DNA of 64,000 nt from Trichoplax adhaerens (Eukaryota > Placozoa > Uniplacotomia > Trichoplacea > Trichoplacidae): assembly GCF_000150275.1 (NCBI RefSeq), contig NW_002060947.1, positions 7,248,482 to 7,312,481 of the forward strand, in the 5' to 3' direction. Position numbers and translations under genes: made by a program. Positions 11,301 through 28,155 of this stretch are shown here, piece by piece (positions within the stretch are counted from its first letter, which is position 1; every line of letters begins with the position of its first letter). A model generated the notes under the pieces. The model worked only from the letters and a program-made list of their open reading frames with translations, searched no databases and had not been told where the DNA came from.

Positions 11301-13889
11301 TTTCATACTATTTTCTATCCATGAATTTCTTATAGGATTTAAATGGTTAATTGATACCATCGGTAAGAGTGATGCCTTAATGAAAAGAGTAGCAAAAGAT
11401 ATTGCTAATCAAGTAAGTAAAGAATGACTTTAACAAAATTTGATCTAATCTTTAAAATTTAAGACGTTTTAGTACTATATCAAAATTTGGACTATTCATT
11501 ATGATATATAGTTTTAATTTGCTTCCAATTTTTTTGCTTGAAAGCTTTTTCTCAATTGACAAATATCCTACACTGGGATTGAAATACGTACCCTAATTAC
11601 AATATCCTAATTATAGTACTAGATCTACATAATTTATAATCCTTCACAAAACATCCTCAAAAGCTTACCTTGTGATAAAAAGCGTATTTGAATTAATAGA
11701 TTAGGTTGTTCTCAATCAATTAGTACGACATTCCGTTTATAATTTCCTTGGGAATTATTAGTAACCATTACCATTTACATTATTTCCGCTGGAGTAAATT
11801 GCCGTACTTTCTATATAAAGATTTTTAGTAGATTTACTAACTCTGAAAAAAGCACATACCAATCTTTCTTTCGTAGCCACTGTTTGAACTTTAATCATGA
11901 TTCTACTGTAGCAGCAGTGAAAAGACTAATTATTCCAGCGTTGTTAGAGTATTCTTTATTATGTCAGTTTGAAATTTAGATTTGGTTCAGAGATAGTTAC
12001 TATATAGCTACCGTCATAACTACATATACATCAATGTTGATAAGATAGCGGCAAACATGCAATTACCCGTAATCGTAGAGGATATATGTCAAACTTTTGT
12101 CCTAGGTTAAAGTTTGTGCCTTGTTACAAGAGCACTAGTAACATACGACTTGGGCCACTTATTTCTAGCCCATTCGACAAAAGCTTAGCCAATTAAATTT
12201 TAAACATGTCGGTAAAACACTTGATAAATATAACAGCTTATGCAATGTTATTTACGTAATTGCTATTAGAAAGAGATTGATGATCGAGAAAATAAGGAAA
12301 GACGAGCTAGAGCAAGAGCACGCCGAGAAAAAGAGTAAGTTTTTATCTAGTGTTGTACTATATTTATGGAAATGGGGTTCAAGAATAAATCTTAGCAATA
12401 TACAATATATATATATATATAATACTATATTATAGCTTACATTGCACTTTAATACTAAATACTATGTTATGATTGTATTTTCTCTAATAGGGAACGTGAG
12501 AGTCAAAATCGCGATCAAGTTGATGTAACACAATCTGGCGATCCATTTAAGCGCGTTGTGGTCACAGGAGTGAGTTGATTAATAATTATAATAGGACATT
12601 TCATTTCCAGAAAACCTTCATTTTTTGCGTTCTTTTTGCAATTATTGAGGACAGATGAATGACTTTAAATTATTTATTGCTATCAGAACGAAATGTATAT
12701 CGGCGATGATAAAATTGAAGGTAAAAAAGGGAAAAAGAGTAAGAAAAGCAATAGAGTGTCTGCAGATCCGGAATCACCATCGAATAATCGTCACATTAAT
12801 AGCCACAGGTTTAGAAATAACAGCGACGACGACGATGATGAAGATGATGATCTTGTTATAACGGGAAACAGTAGTAAAAATATCCGTAATAATAATATTA
12901 ACGTACAGCCACCAAGGGGAGCAACAAACAGAAAGGAAAAAGCAGACTATTCCGATAGTGATTCAGATGATGATACCATAGCAGTTGGAAAGGTACATCA
13001 ACAATATAATTTAACTCATATTGTAGTTGTATTCACATTTTCTGAACTATATTAGCAGCTAATTAAGCAAATGTGTATTTTATTAATGTTAAATAATTAC
13101 AATTGCTAACGATTATATATGCTTTTCGAAATAAAAATTGATAGAGCTATCATACACGTCAAGAAGTGACAACAAAGAAGGCTAAAAGTAGCATCCGTCG
13201 ATCATATGGTGGAAGTGAAAGTAGCGATGAAGAAGTTGATAGCGATGTCCATATTAATAATAATAGATCATATAAAAAAATAGAAGAAAGGAAAGTAGAT
13301 AGAGAAAGACTAACGGGAGACAGACTGAATAAATTAACACGATCTGATGAAATTGATGAAGATGATGATGACGACGATATTGTTACTACAAGGAAACATA
13401 TTTCTTCTAAACATCGACATGATAATAATGATGGTATTGCACGTGATAATCAAGTAAATATTAAAAAGAATGGTAAAAATCGCAACAAGCAAAAAAAGAA
13501 AGGAAAAGGAAATAAAATTGCGCCTATTGGTTCTGACTTGTATCAAGACGAGACTCACAGTATGTTATCCGAAGGTAATCCATGGAATAAGTCCGTCGAT
13601 TCAGCTCTCAGCGATTCTAGGCCAAGAAGGCTGAAACCTTTAGATTTATCTGGTGGTAATAAATCAAGAGCATTTCGTGGTCAGCCAACAAATACAAACA
13701 CATCTGTTGGAGATGAGGTAAAATAGTAGTTACCGCACTATTATAATTGGTCAAGCAAATATCCATTTGCTCGAGTAGTCTATTTAAGGGGTATTGATAT
13801 TAATCAAGTATACTTTTCATTTATAGATGGATCTTACATCGAATTGGAGAACTAAGCCTAATGCAGAAGAAGATGATATTGTTATGTAA
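8345..13889 (+). CDS. ARL13B: ADP-ribosylation factor-like protein 13B, ciliary small GTPase
   Basis: Eleven exons: 8345-8424, 8724-8794, 9608-9741, 10010-10231, 11044-11101, 11336-11412, 12270-12334, 12491-12569, 12687-12992, 13145-13717 and 13827-13889. They total 1,728 nt, 575 residues, all phases compatible. The N-terminus carries CLPC, matching the palmitoylated cysteines that anchor ARL13B to the ciliary membrane. The P-loop GLDGAGKST is at residues 35-43. Switch II reads DVGGG (78-82) followed by RIRGIWKNYY, the ARL13-type motif lacking the catalytic Gln of other ARFs. NKQD is at 137-140. A charged helical stretch (NKERRARARARREKE) follows, then a long acidic/basic tail ending EDDIVM. 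In animals ARL13B is the exchange factor for ARL3 and controls ciliary membrane composition. The tail is longer than in vertebrates and shows no exact RVxP ciliary-targeting motif. The gene converges with SCM. Confidence 0.95.
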
Positions 13890-16038
13890 TGCAAGACGTA
13901 CTATCATACCTAGATGAAATGCTTGTATTTCTAACATGCACATAAGAATCAATATTATATAAAAAAGAAACAGTCGATATTAATCTCATAATATCGAAAA
14001 TTTTTTAATAAGAATTTATTATACGAATATCATGCCACCTTTAAATATTTTGATCATCATGTATATTTCATTATTCCGCTGACTTTTTTAAACATTTCCT
14101 GAGTAGTATAGACAGATCTGATGAACAAGGATTACCATTGTCTTAACTATAATTCAATTTTATTTATAACGTTATTTAATAAGTACTCAGGCTCATGTTT
14201 TAATTATGGACTAAAGTTCACTCTTTATGAGTTAGAATTAGTTAGCTAATAATATAGCAATGAAAAAGCCGTATTCGTTTCAACTTTTTTTATTTTATAC
14301 TTTCTTTTGAATGTGGTGCAAATGCAATGGATATAAAAGATGTTGAACTGATCAACAACATTTTTTCGTGAAGATAAAGTTATACATTATCTTAATTACT
14401 TATCTTGATCATACCTTCTATTGCTCATACACTAGTTGCAATTGCTAAAACCGACAGTGCCATAATGAATGATCAAACAAATATCAATGTTCAGTTAGTA
14501 ACAAAATTCAGACAAGATTATCCATTCAAATATTATTTGAAGAAATAATCACTATGATAACTTATAATCAGATTTTCTTTTATTATCCATGTGTTGTGGG
14601 ATATGCTACATGTAGCCAGCAATTTGTAAACTCCCACTATTATTTTGACGACACTTGCGCATGTATTATACTGCACGAAAAATTTTAAAATTTATAAACT
14701 TTTAATACTGGATTATTATTTCATCGCTAAAAGTTATGCCTATGTATTATACTTGTACGTTCCTAACTGTATATAAGATCTTTTCAAAGGATGTATTTGT
14801 ACAGGGTTTTCTATAGTAATATGCAAACTGTCTGTCGATATTACCAAAGTTAGTGTCAACCAATTCAGTGCGATATATTGCACGTACAAGAACGCTCTGA
14901 TGTGAAAATAAAATATATAAAATTATCGTCATACGCGTATGATCATTGATAGTGCTTGACGTGAATCTGCTTTAATCATTACGAATAAGCATCATTGCTT
15001 ACGTGTCATTTAAAATTTACGGACTCTTCAGTGCATGTTGAAAGAAAAGGCGAAAATTTTTTGGAAAGTTGCTCTTTATTCCAAAAGTTATTTAGCGACA
15101 TTACATCTATTCCGTTTATGACAGTAAAATAACTGTCAAAAGTGATTATACTACACCAAGATACGTCACTTCCAGCACATTGAATGAAATCATGATGAAA
15201 TGAACTTAAAATAATTATGTTCGTTCGAGGTGTAAACTCGTATATATATATATTTAGCGATGATTACCAAAAATTAAGATGATACTGTTCATATCATATT
15301 TAAATTATACAATTGTGAATTCAGTAAATCAGTTCGGTACCTAATGAAATACTTCCATCATATGACAATGATAAAACTAAAACTGCAGTTGTAACGGACA
15401 TTACCTATCAGCGTATGTATAAATTATATAATTTATTCCATCATCACGTTATCGCTTTGTTGCTTTCGTTCAGGACTAATGACAATTAAAATGCTAAAAA
15501 CGAATTGGGATGTACAATTTGAAAGAATTCGACATACTTTAATAGTTATGTTTAGTAAAAACTATCAGCAAATAATAATAATATATTTATTTAGCACGCA
15601 TTTTAATCCCACACGCTCTATTAGTAACAAATATTATTTAAAGATAATTGATGCCAATCCATTTGTCGATTATGGGCACTGGCTAATAAAACATGGAACT
15701 CATTATAAATATCCAAAAGGAATCGTAGTTGCTTTATCTCTCATGTTATTCTTTGTTGATGTTTGCAGAATAACAACTACGTTTGAAATCCACGTAATAA
15801 GCCGTATGAATAACATAATAAAAGCGAATGATTACCAAGACTAATTCGAGTCATATTATACAAATTCTACTATGCGAGATTAAAACTTGCGCAAATTCTA
15901 GAAAATAGTCTAAAATACTGTATTACGTGCATATTTCGGTTTAAATCTTAGCTCAAGGTCAATGCCAATGATGCATTTTTTTCAAATACATGATTGGCAG
16001 TTTCTACCAATCGTTTAAAACCTACACATAAAGTGGAT
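13890..16038. other. Intergenic region between convergent ARL13B and SCM
   Basis: About 2.1 kb of AT-rich sequence holding the 3' flanks of both genes. A 121-codon frame at 15479-15844 (+) has one hydrophobic stretch near its C-terminus but no recognisable motif, no splice support and no plausible promoter. I treat it as unproven. Nothing else stands out. Confidence 0.5.
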
Positions 16039-21572
<5,534 letters not shown>

Positions 21573-21890
21573 GTTGAATCGTTGAAGTCGATTCTATAAC
21601 AAGGTGATGATGATGGATTATTTACTTTGTTGAAAATATTCAAGTAGACTATTGTCACAAGGCTACTATGCATCATGTTGTACAAGGTGTTATTTGACTT
21701 TGGAGTGTAGAAATGAACATTTCAAGATGAGACTAGATCTACCAGTAGAGAGAAATAGTTTAAATCACATTTTATTGATAGGACTAGGTGAGAAATTGGA
21801 TAGGTAGTCTCATGGTTCTCATCCATGGTAGCTAGAAAGTGCCATACTCTATTGCCATCCAAATGGACATCATCTGGCACGCATTTCCAA

Positions 21891-21910
21891 TTTTTTTTTT
21901 GGGGGGGGGG
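21891..21910. repeat. T10-G10 homopolymer junction
   Basis: Ten T are followed directly by ten G. Long G runs are otherwise absent from this AT-rich window. It may be a genuine mononucleotide repeat or a sequencing/assembly artefact. Confidence 0.9.
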
Positions 21911-22323
21911 ATCTCGTTTGTATATGGTGTTATCCATATTGTATATCGGTCTATACAGTCTATACAGGCTTGGATTTGAATGGATGCCTACCATGGTTGT
22001 TGTAGATACTGTATAGAGCAAGGCTGTCGATTGTACTTTTGCTTACACCATGGACGAGAAAGTACATTATCCAAGCGAGACTATTCCTTAGATTGGCAAT
22101 CCACAACGCTATCCTATTTGACTAGCTGGATTTTACACTGATATCAACTCCACTCTCCTTACCGTATCAATGGCTAGTCCAAGATTGAGTAATAACGCGC
22201 CAAGAGTGTCCAAAGTCAAATGCTCCACTGTGAGGGTCTACTTACCAATACAATTGTCTGCCTGTATTGGAAATTAAAGCACAACTGGTCTCAAAATCAA
22301 AGGCATGACATCGATGCAGGCCT

Positions 22324-22430
22324 CAATCAATTCCCTTTTGGTCATCAATCAATTTCCTTTTGGCCATCAATCAATTCCCTTTTAGGCATCTATCAATTCC
22401 CTTTTGGGCATCTAATCAATTACCTTTTGG
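22324..22430. repeat. Tandem repeat, about 22 bp x 5
   Basis: Five consecutive copies of a unit close to TCAATTCCCTTTTGGNCATC, starting near 22326, 22348, 22371, 22393 and 22416. They differ by one to three substitutions or single-base indels. It is a local minisatellite with no coding role seen. Confidence 0.9.
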
Positions 22431-22829
22431 TTCAATGCGATTTCACTGTCTACCAGTGAAATTGGAAACTCATTGGTGATTGCATTTTCAATGGCGATGC
22501 AGCTGTGTCGAGCGTTGTGATGGAGGACGTCGTTGGTGATTGACGCTAGTGGTTGATTGAAGCGTAGGCAAGAGTGATGTTTCAAAGGATGACGAGTGGC
22601 ATCAACACCACGGTAGGGGACGATTGCCGACAACCCGGTCAAAGTACTGTATTCTATGGGCTGGAGTGGAGGACGCTCGCTTGCGACTGAAGCAACTTTG
22701 GCGTCAAAGCGCGCGGACGTACTCTACAGTAAAACGAGTGCAGTTGCAGGCTTGACCGACTGCCAGTGGCCACGGACGTTTTGAGCAACCGTGTGGATAG
22801 ACAGAGGATATCCGAGACAATCGCACAAC

Positions 22830-23545
22830 AATGATAACTGCAGTTATCAATGTACAGTACTGTGACTCTTTTGTACCGCAGTAGCGTACAGTGTAGACTA
22901 CAGTGTTGTACTGTACACTGTACACTGTGCAAGGGACCTGGAAAAGCTTTTTCTTTCTTTTCTTCCATTTTCAGCTTTGCTGTACTCCTGAGCAGTGTGT
23001 AGTGAGTACAGTACACTGCTGTGCCTCACTGTACAGTATACAGTGTACAGTACTGTACACTGTGAAATACAGTATACTGTACTGTACTGTACTGTACTGA
23101 TTTCACAGTATACAGTACTGTAGTTGGAAAAACTTTTTCTTTCTTTTCTTTCATTTTTAGCTTTCCTGTAGTGAGTACAGTACACTGCTGTGCCTCACTG
23201 TACAGTACAGTAAGTTGAAAAAGCTTTTTCTTTCTTTTCTTCCATTTTTAGCTTTCCTGTACTCCTGAGCAGTACAGTGGGTACAGTGTACTGTACTGTA
23301 CAGTACAACTCTCTACAGTACTGTACAGTACAGTACAGTACTTCAAACAACAACACTACTGTACAGTACAGTACTGCAAATGCTCTGTTAAGGTCTTCAA
23401 AGGAAGGTACTGTACACTGTACAGTATTGTTTACCTTGGTCCAAAGCATCGACTGAGAGTGCGTAGATCGCGTCATGACTCAGGGTTCTACAGTACAGTA
23501 CAGTATTTTGAAGTGTGTTTTATTGTACTGTACTCCTGCTTGATT
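22830..23545. repeat. TGTAC palindrome island with three pyrimidine blocks
   Basis: Dense TGTACAGTACAG/CTGTACTGT sequence. Embedded in it are three near-identical blocks reading GAAAAAGCTTTTTCTTTC, then TTTTCTTCCATTTT and AGCTTT, near 22940-23000, 23127-23170 and 23217-23275. Two of them are followed by the same CTGTACTCCTGAGCAGT phrase. Copies within one island suggest local segmental duplication. A further scattered island lies at about 23750-24070, immediately before the NDUFB4-like start. Confidence 0.85.
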
Positions 23546-24108
23546 TGAAATCTTGACAGTGGTAATATTCAAAATAATAAATAAACTCCTAGCATGTGCT
23601 ATACTAGTGTATCTAATATTTTAAATACTCAAGTCTGTCCTTATGATACAATGACTCGTGGAAGATTGAAGAAAATCACCCTGCAATTAGTCATGATCCA
23701 TTCTTAAGCGGAGTAATCCTTCGATAAAAAGTGACGATGAGGATTAGTCTACAGTACACTTGTACAGTAGTCAGTGTCTGACCACTGCATTTTGGGAATT
23801 TCTACGGTACTTCGTACTTAAGCACTAGATAACTAGCTGTGCAATACAGTACTGCACTGTACACCGTACAGTATGACAGATCGAAGATGTGGATGGAACT
23901 ACACTACACTATTTACAGTACTTTTATCGCACTGTACTGTACACTCTACACCTACAGTACTTGCAACACACAGCGTACTCTACCCAATACGGTACTTGTG
24001 CAGCGCAGTTGGTGTTATACTGTACTGTACAACACAACGAGTGCGTTGGACAAACCTACTGTATAGCATTACCTTCTCCAGTGCCATACACTATAGTCTA
24101 CTGCAAAA

Positions 24109-25621
24109 ATGGCTACTGCGCAGAATCCGAACGTCTTCCGTATGTTTTGCAAAAACGCTCCATCCAAATTTCTACATTTCAAGTTGGATCTTTCCTCCAT
24201 ACCATAGTTGAATTCTGAACTAGAGAATCATGTCTTCCCCAAGAAGGCCAGAAAGTTATGCCGGCATAATTGTAAGGAATAAGCCTTGTGTATACATACG
24301 TACAATAATTCAGAACGAAATAAATACTAAAAACTCCACTGTTAATTGAAATGATGTCAAAAATTATACGGACTGGATGCTCATAACGCTCTCGTAAAAC
24401 ATGCTCAAGTTTGACTTTTGCATACTGTACAGCTAAAACAATTGTGCGTGTAGCAAGTACTTTCATGCTCCATGAAATTGGGATAAGTTGACCAAAGTTG
24501 AACTATGGACAATATAACTTCATAGACAATACATTTAAAAACCCTTTCTGAACCGTCAATCACAAATCTTGTAACGATGGGTACTTGAACTACTTGTAGT
24601 TACTGTAGTATTTGTTGTACTGCACTGCTACCAGTATGGATAAAGAACGGATGGTGTGAAGGACATTAAGTTGATAGGATTGAAACTACACTTGCAGTCA
24701 CTAATTCAATAATAGCAATACATTATGTCTTATAGATGAGAGATTTGCTATGTACATGTACTATCGATGAAGAGGACTTACTACAAAATGACGCTATTTT
24801 CATTCTCTGTCGGTACCCGTATCCTTTGCGATAGACACATACTGTTAACTCCAGTCAAAGCTTTTACTGTGCTCAGTGTATAAGTGCTAGATAATTGACG
24901 TTTTGGGCCATTGTAATCTTTGCTCTTCCTAACGTTACACTGATGATGTAATAATGCTCAATTGAGCTCTTGTTAGAATTATTTCCACCAATTTCTGCAA
25001 CTCCTTTGATGTCAATCTCCACTAATATTGGTCAATCTTTTTTCAATACGATAGCGCTCGGATGCTATAGATCGATGGGGTCACTATCGTGAAAACACGT
25101 ACCATTTATTTAAAGTTAATACTAGAACGATCACCACTCTACTGATATTTGGAATTGGCATTCCTGGTGCCCTTTATTACTATACCTCGAAAATTCAAGT
25201 TAGTATACAACTGTTTCTATCTGTAATGTACTCATGGCGTATCTCTACCGCATAACCATCAATGGAATTTCATAATCAATTCTCCTGGTCAATGTACAGT
25301 ACATGATAATCATGAATGGATATGATTGTGACTTTTCTAGTATACTGTATATAGCTTGGCTTGTCTATTACCGTTAGGCTTATCCTGTAGTGTTATCAAC
25401 ACTGTAGCCCATGTTGATGTACAGTTGTCTACTTCATGTAGAGCTTTGCTACAGCTTTTAAAATTGTAATATATGATAGTTTGAAATGCATCCAATAATT
25501 ATTCGTGTATAACCGGTAAGAATCAAAAGTAATATCAATATGATCGTATATCAATTTGCAGGCTAAGCATGAACGAATGGTTGCCGATAAAATTGCAAAA
25601 GCAGCTGCGAATAGAAACTAG
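24109..25621 (+). CDS. NDUFB4: NADH dehydrogenase complex I B15 / NDUFB4-type accessory subunit (72 aa)
   Basis: Three exons: 24109-24139, 25071-25198 and 25562-25621 (stop), 219 nt, 72 residues. The joins are TTCC|GTATGT to CTATAG|AT (phase 1) and ATTCAA|GTTAGT to TTGCAG|GCT (phase 0). The protein has an N-terminal HRWGHYREN segment, then KVNTRT, a single transmembrane helix (TLLIFGIGIPGALYYY) and a charged matrix or intermembrane tail ending AAANRN. The W-G-x-x-REN...F...RT plus TM pattern is that of the NDUFB4/B15 accessory subunit of the inner-membrane complex I arm, in its short form as found in plants. Vertebrate NDUFB4 has about 55 extra N-terminal residues. The second and third exons are well supported. 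Exon 1 rests on phase and a strong donor; an alternative acceptor at 25054 would give a different N-terminus. Confidence 0.74.
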
Positions 25622-27217
25622 CAAGGATGATGAGACAACAACGATGAGAAGATGCGTTTGTGACAGACAATTTGCAATCAATTCATTTTAAAACAAGTAA
25701 CAATTTCTTGAAAAGAGTAATATGAACTAGCTCATGAAGAAAGAGATCGTAATATGGACAAAAACTTGTCCTTTGCTTATTTGAATCGCATGATTTATAA
25801 CCTACTGTAAGTAAAAAGGCTATTTTTGGCGGGCCATGTATCTTATTAATTCTTGTATAAAGTGCGGTTACTTTTATGACTGTGCTGCTTGAAAGTATTT
25901 CAATAAAAAATTTGAATGCGATATTTCAATGGCGAGTTTTTCCAATTGATTGTATGTCAAAAATTGGGACAACAGTACACCTATCATCATACAATCATTT
26001 TTTATTCCTACTCTGCTTTCATGGTATTATTTGGCGTAATCTCTATTTGGCTGGTTCTATTCTCTAGATATATTGCCACCAGATACAGTAATAACATCGT
26101 AATCATGTCTAACTTTGTCTACTTTCTATTTTGTAGAAGTATTTTATTCTCCTATTTAGGGAATCTACAGTTATGCAGTGGAAGTTACACTCAGTAATGC
26201 ATATCTTGTAGCCCTTTACGGTACAAAGCGTATATATCCTAGGGCCTATTATTATATTATTTGAGGCATTTACAACATTGTGAATGATGACCGTTATTTC
26301 TCCAATCATTTTGAATCGCCGCCACTCTTCACTACTAGAGGTATTACTACTACACGAGTCTGTTGTTGTTGTACGACAAGTGTCGTTCTGTAGTTTACTG
26401 TTCCTACAACAAATTTCTATGAAGTTAATACTAAACCTACTTACTGTTCATACAGAAAAGCAGATACCTATATGCTGTATGTACAAAGTATTGATATAGC
26501 TATCTGCATTTTATATCTGCGTCGACATGTTGCCTACTGTATATCTTTATCTGGAATCATTCTACTGTACTGTGTGTATCTAAGCAGAGGCTTTAGAAGT
26601 CCCTGATCTGAGGCTGGTCTGCCTCAATTTCTATGTCGAGTCACAAGTGGGTACAAGGGCAATATGCAACTGCATCCTGATTGGAATATTGGATTATAGA
26701 TCAGAAATTGATTGTAATTTGTAGTACAGTCTACTGGATTAGGATTGAGTATAGTATACCAATCGCACTTTTGGTCTTGAACTTAATCTCATGATCACAT
26801 CTGCTCGAGCTAGACTGCTAGTGTAGCGGTGTGTTTATTTTGTTTTGAGATTGCTTAAAGCCTTCTGGAGATACTTTAAATAATAAAATGATCTGTAAAT
26901 TTCATACCAGTGTGTAGTATACTGTATAAATTGTCCATTCTATATATTGAAGTAAAATTTCATTTCATAGAATTTCGAAGTCGTAATATCGCAATAAATC
27001 GGACGTTTGGCTACAGTACAAATTCAAATTTACGAAGCATTTATTTTCAATGTTGGATATTTTATTCCCATCAATTATCATAATGGTTCCATTTAGCAAA
27101 GCATTGCCTACGGGTACATCTAATATTTACTATGACTACTACTTAATATAGTCTGTTCAATTTATTTATGAATAAGATTCTGAAAGCAAAATAACATGGC
27201 TGAGTGATCCACTTTAT
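25622..27217. other. Intergenic region, nothing recognised
   Basis: About 1.6 kb of AT-rich sequence between the NDUFB4-like gene and the repeats upstream of the DBHS gene. The open frames (63-93 codons, around 25876-26499) are short and hydrophobic, without motifs. No RNA gene is apparent. Confidence 0.5.
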
Positions 27218-27287
27218 GCGCATACTCGGATGGCCTTCTCCAGTACTGTACAGCGCATACTCGCATGGCCTTCTCCAGTACTGTACA
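27218..27287. repeat. Direct duplication, 35 bp x 2
   Basis: Two adjacent copies of a 35-bp unit beginning GCGCATACTCG and ending CCAGTACTGTACA, with one difference (G versus C). A TGTACACTGTACA stretch follows directly, so the duplication sits at the edge of a palindrome island. Confidence 0.92.
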
Positions 27288-27439
27288 CTGTACACTGCGT
27301 ACACTATACTGTACACTACAGTACAGTGTACACTAGACAAATCATTTGTGATTTGAATTCAAGGACCATGAGGCAGAGGCTGGGCCTGGACCTCATGCTA
27401 ACAGATTTGTTTGGTACATTCATACTGTAGACTCACAGT

Positions 27440-28060
27440 ACTCAGTACAGTACAGTACAGTAGCCCCTTTGACCCACTTATGAGGCTCATGAGGTAAACC
27501 AAATTCCATACTGTACCGTGAGAGTCCATAATCACTGACATGGTAGCGACGGGAGTTTGCACTAGTCTATTTTATATAATCGGTATTTCATGCCAGCATG
27601 GCTAGATTATGATCACTGACAAGGGACTACAGTACTCAACTGTACAGTACAGTACACTGTACTGTAATTTTCTGCAAATGGTGAGGCAAAAATTGACTTG
27701 ACTACAATACTTTACACTGTAACGTGATGAGGCTCATGAGGTCCAAAAAAATTCCATACTGTACTGTACCATGAGAGTCCATGCTGACTGACACAGGACT
27801 ACAGTACTCAACTGTACAGTACTGTAATTTTCTGCAAATGGTAAGGCAAAAATTGACTTGACTACAATACTTTGCACTGTAAAGTGATGAGGTTCATGAG
27901 GTCAAAAAATTCCATACTCTACCATGAAAAGAGTCCATGACCATTGACTACCTGGCATGGGACTACAGTACTCAACTCGACTGTACTGAAAGTGGACTTC
28001 AATTTTCTGCAAATGGTAAGGCAAAAGAACCTTAACTACAATACTTTACACTGTAAAACA
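27440..28060. repeat. Tandem array, about 170 bp x 3.5, upstream of the DBHS gene
   Basis: Repeated phrases recur at about 170-bp spacing. One is GGACTACAGTACTCAACT (near 27622, 27790 and 27960), followed each time by TTTTCTGCAAATGG and GACTACAATACTTT. Another is GAGGCTCATGAGGT then CCATACTGTACC and GAGAGTCCAT (near 27480, 27730 and 27890). The array ends about 95 bp before the DBHS start codon, so it may overlap that promoter. Confidence 0.85.
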
Positions 28061-28155
28061 CGCTCGACGGAGCAACCGTTAATTTAACATTTCCAACGCG
28101 GTTTGGCTTTGCTCCAGTGTCTCTTTGTTGTAGCTGAAGGAGAAGTGTTGCTCAC

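Larger units (their letters stand above)
21573..24108. other. Intergenic region upstream of SCM and the NDUFB4-like gene
   Basis: This is a divergent gap: SCM starts leftward at 21572 and the NDUFB4-like gene rightward at 24109. It contains a T10G10 tract, a 22-bp tandem repeat and a large TGTAC island with thrice-repeated pyrimidine blocks. The many frames of 60-120 codons here are rich in Tyr, Cys, Thr, Val and His, as expected from translated TGTACAGT repeats. I consider none of them genes. Confidence 0.6.

Noticed and set aside
13334-13558. 74-codon minus-strand ORF inside the last large ARL13B exon
   Set aside because: Antisense shadow of the Asp/Lys-rich coding sequence of ARL13B.
15479-15844. 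121-codon plus-strand ORF with one hydrophobic stretch
   Set aside because: Not recognisable, isolated, in the convergent 3' gap of two genes; not strong enough to call a gene.
22412-24218. A dozen overlapping frames of 60-120 codons on both strands
   Set aside because: They are translations of TGTACAGT-type repeats (Tyr, Cys, Thr, Val, His-rich), overlap each other in several frames and have no domain or splice logic.
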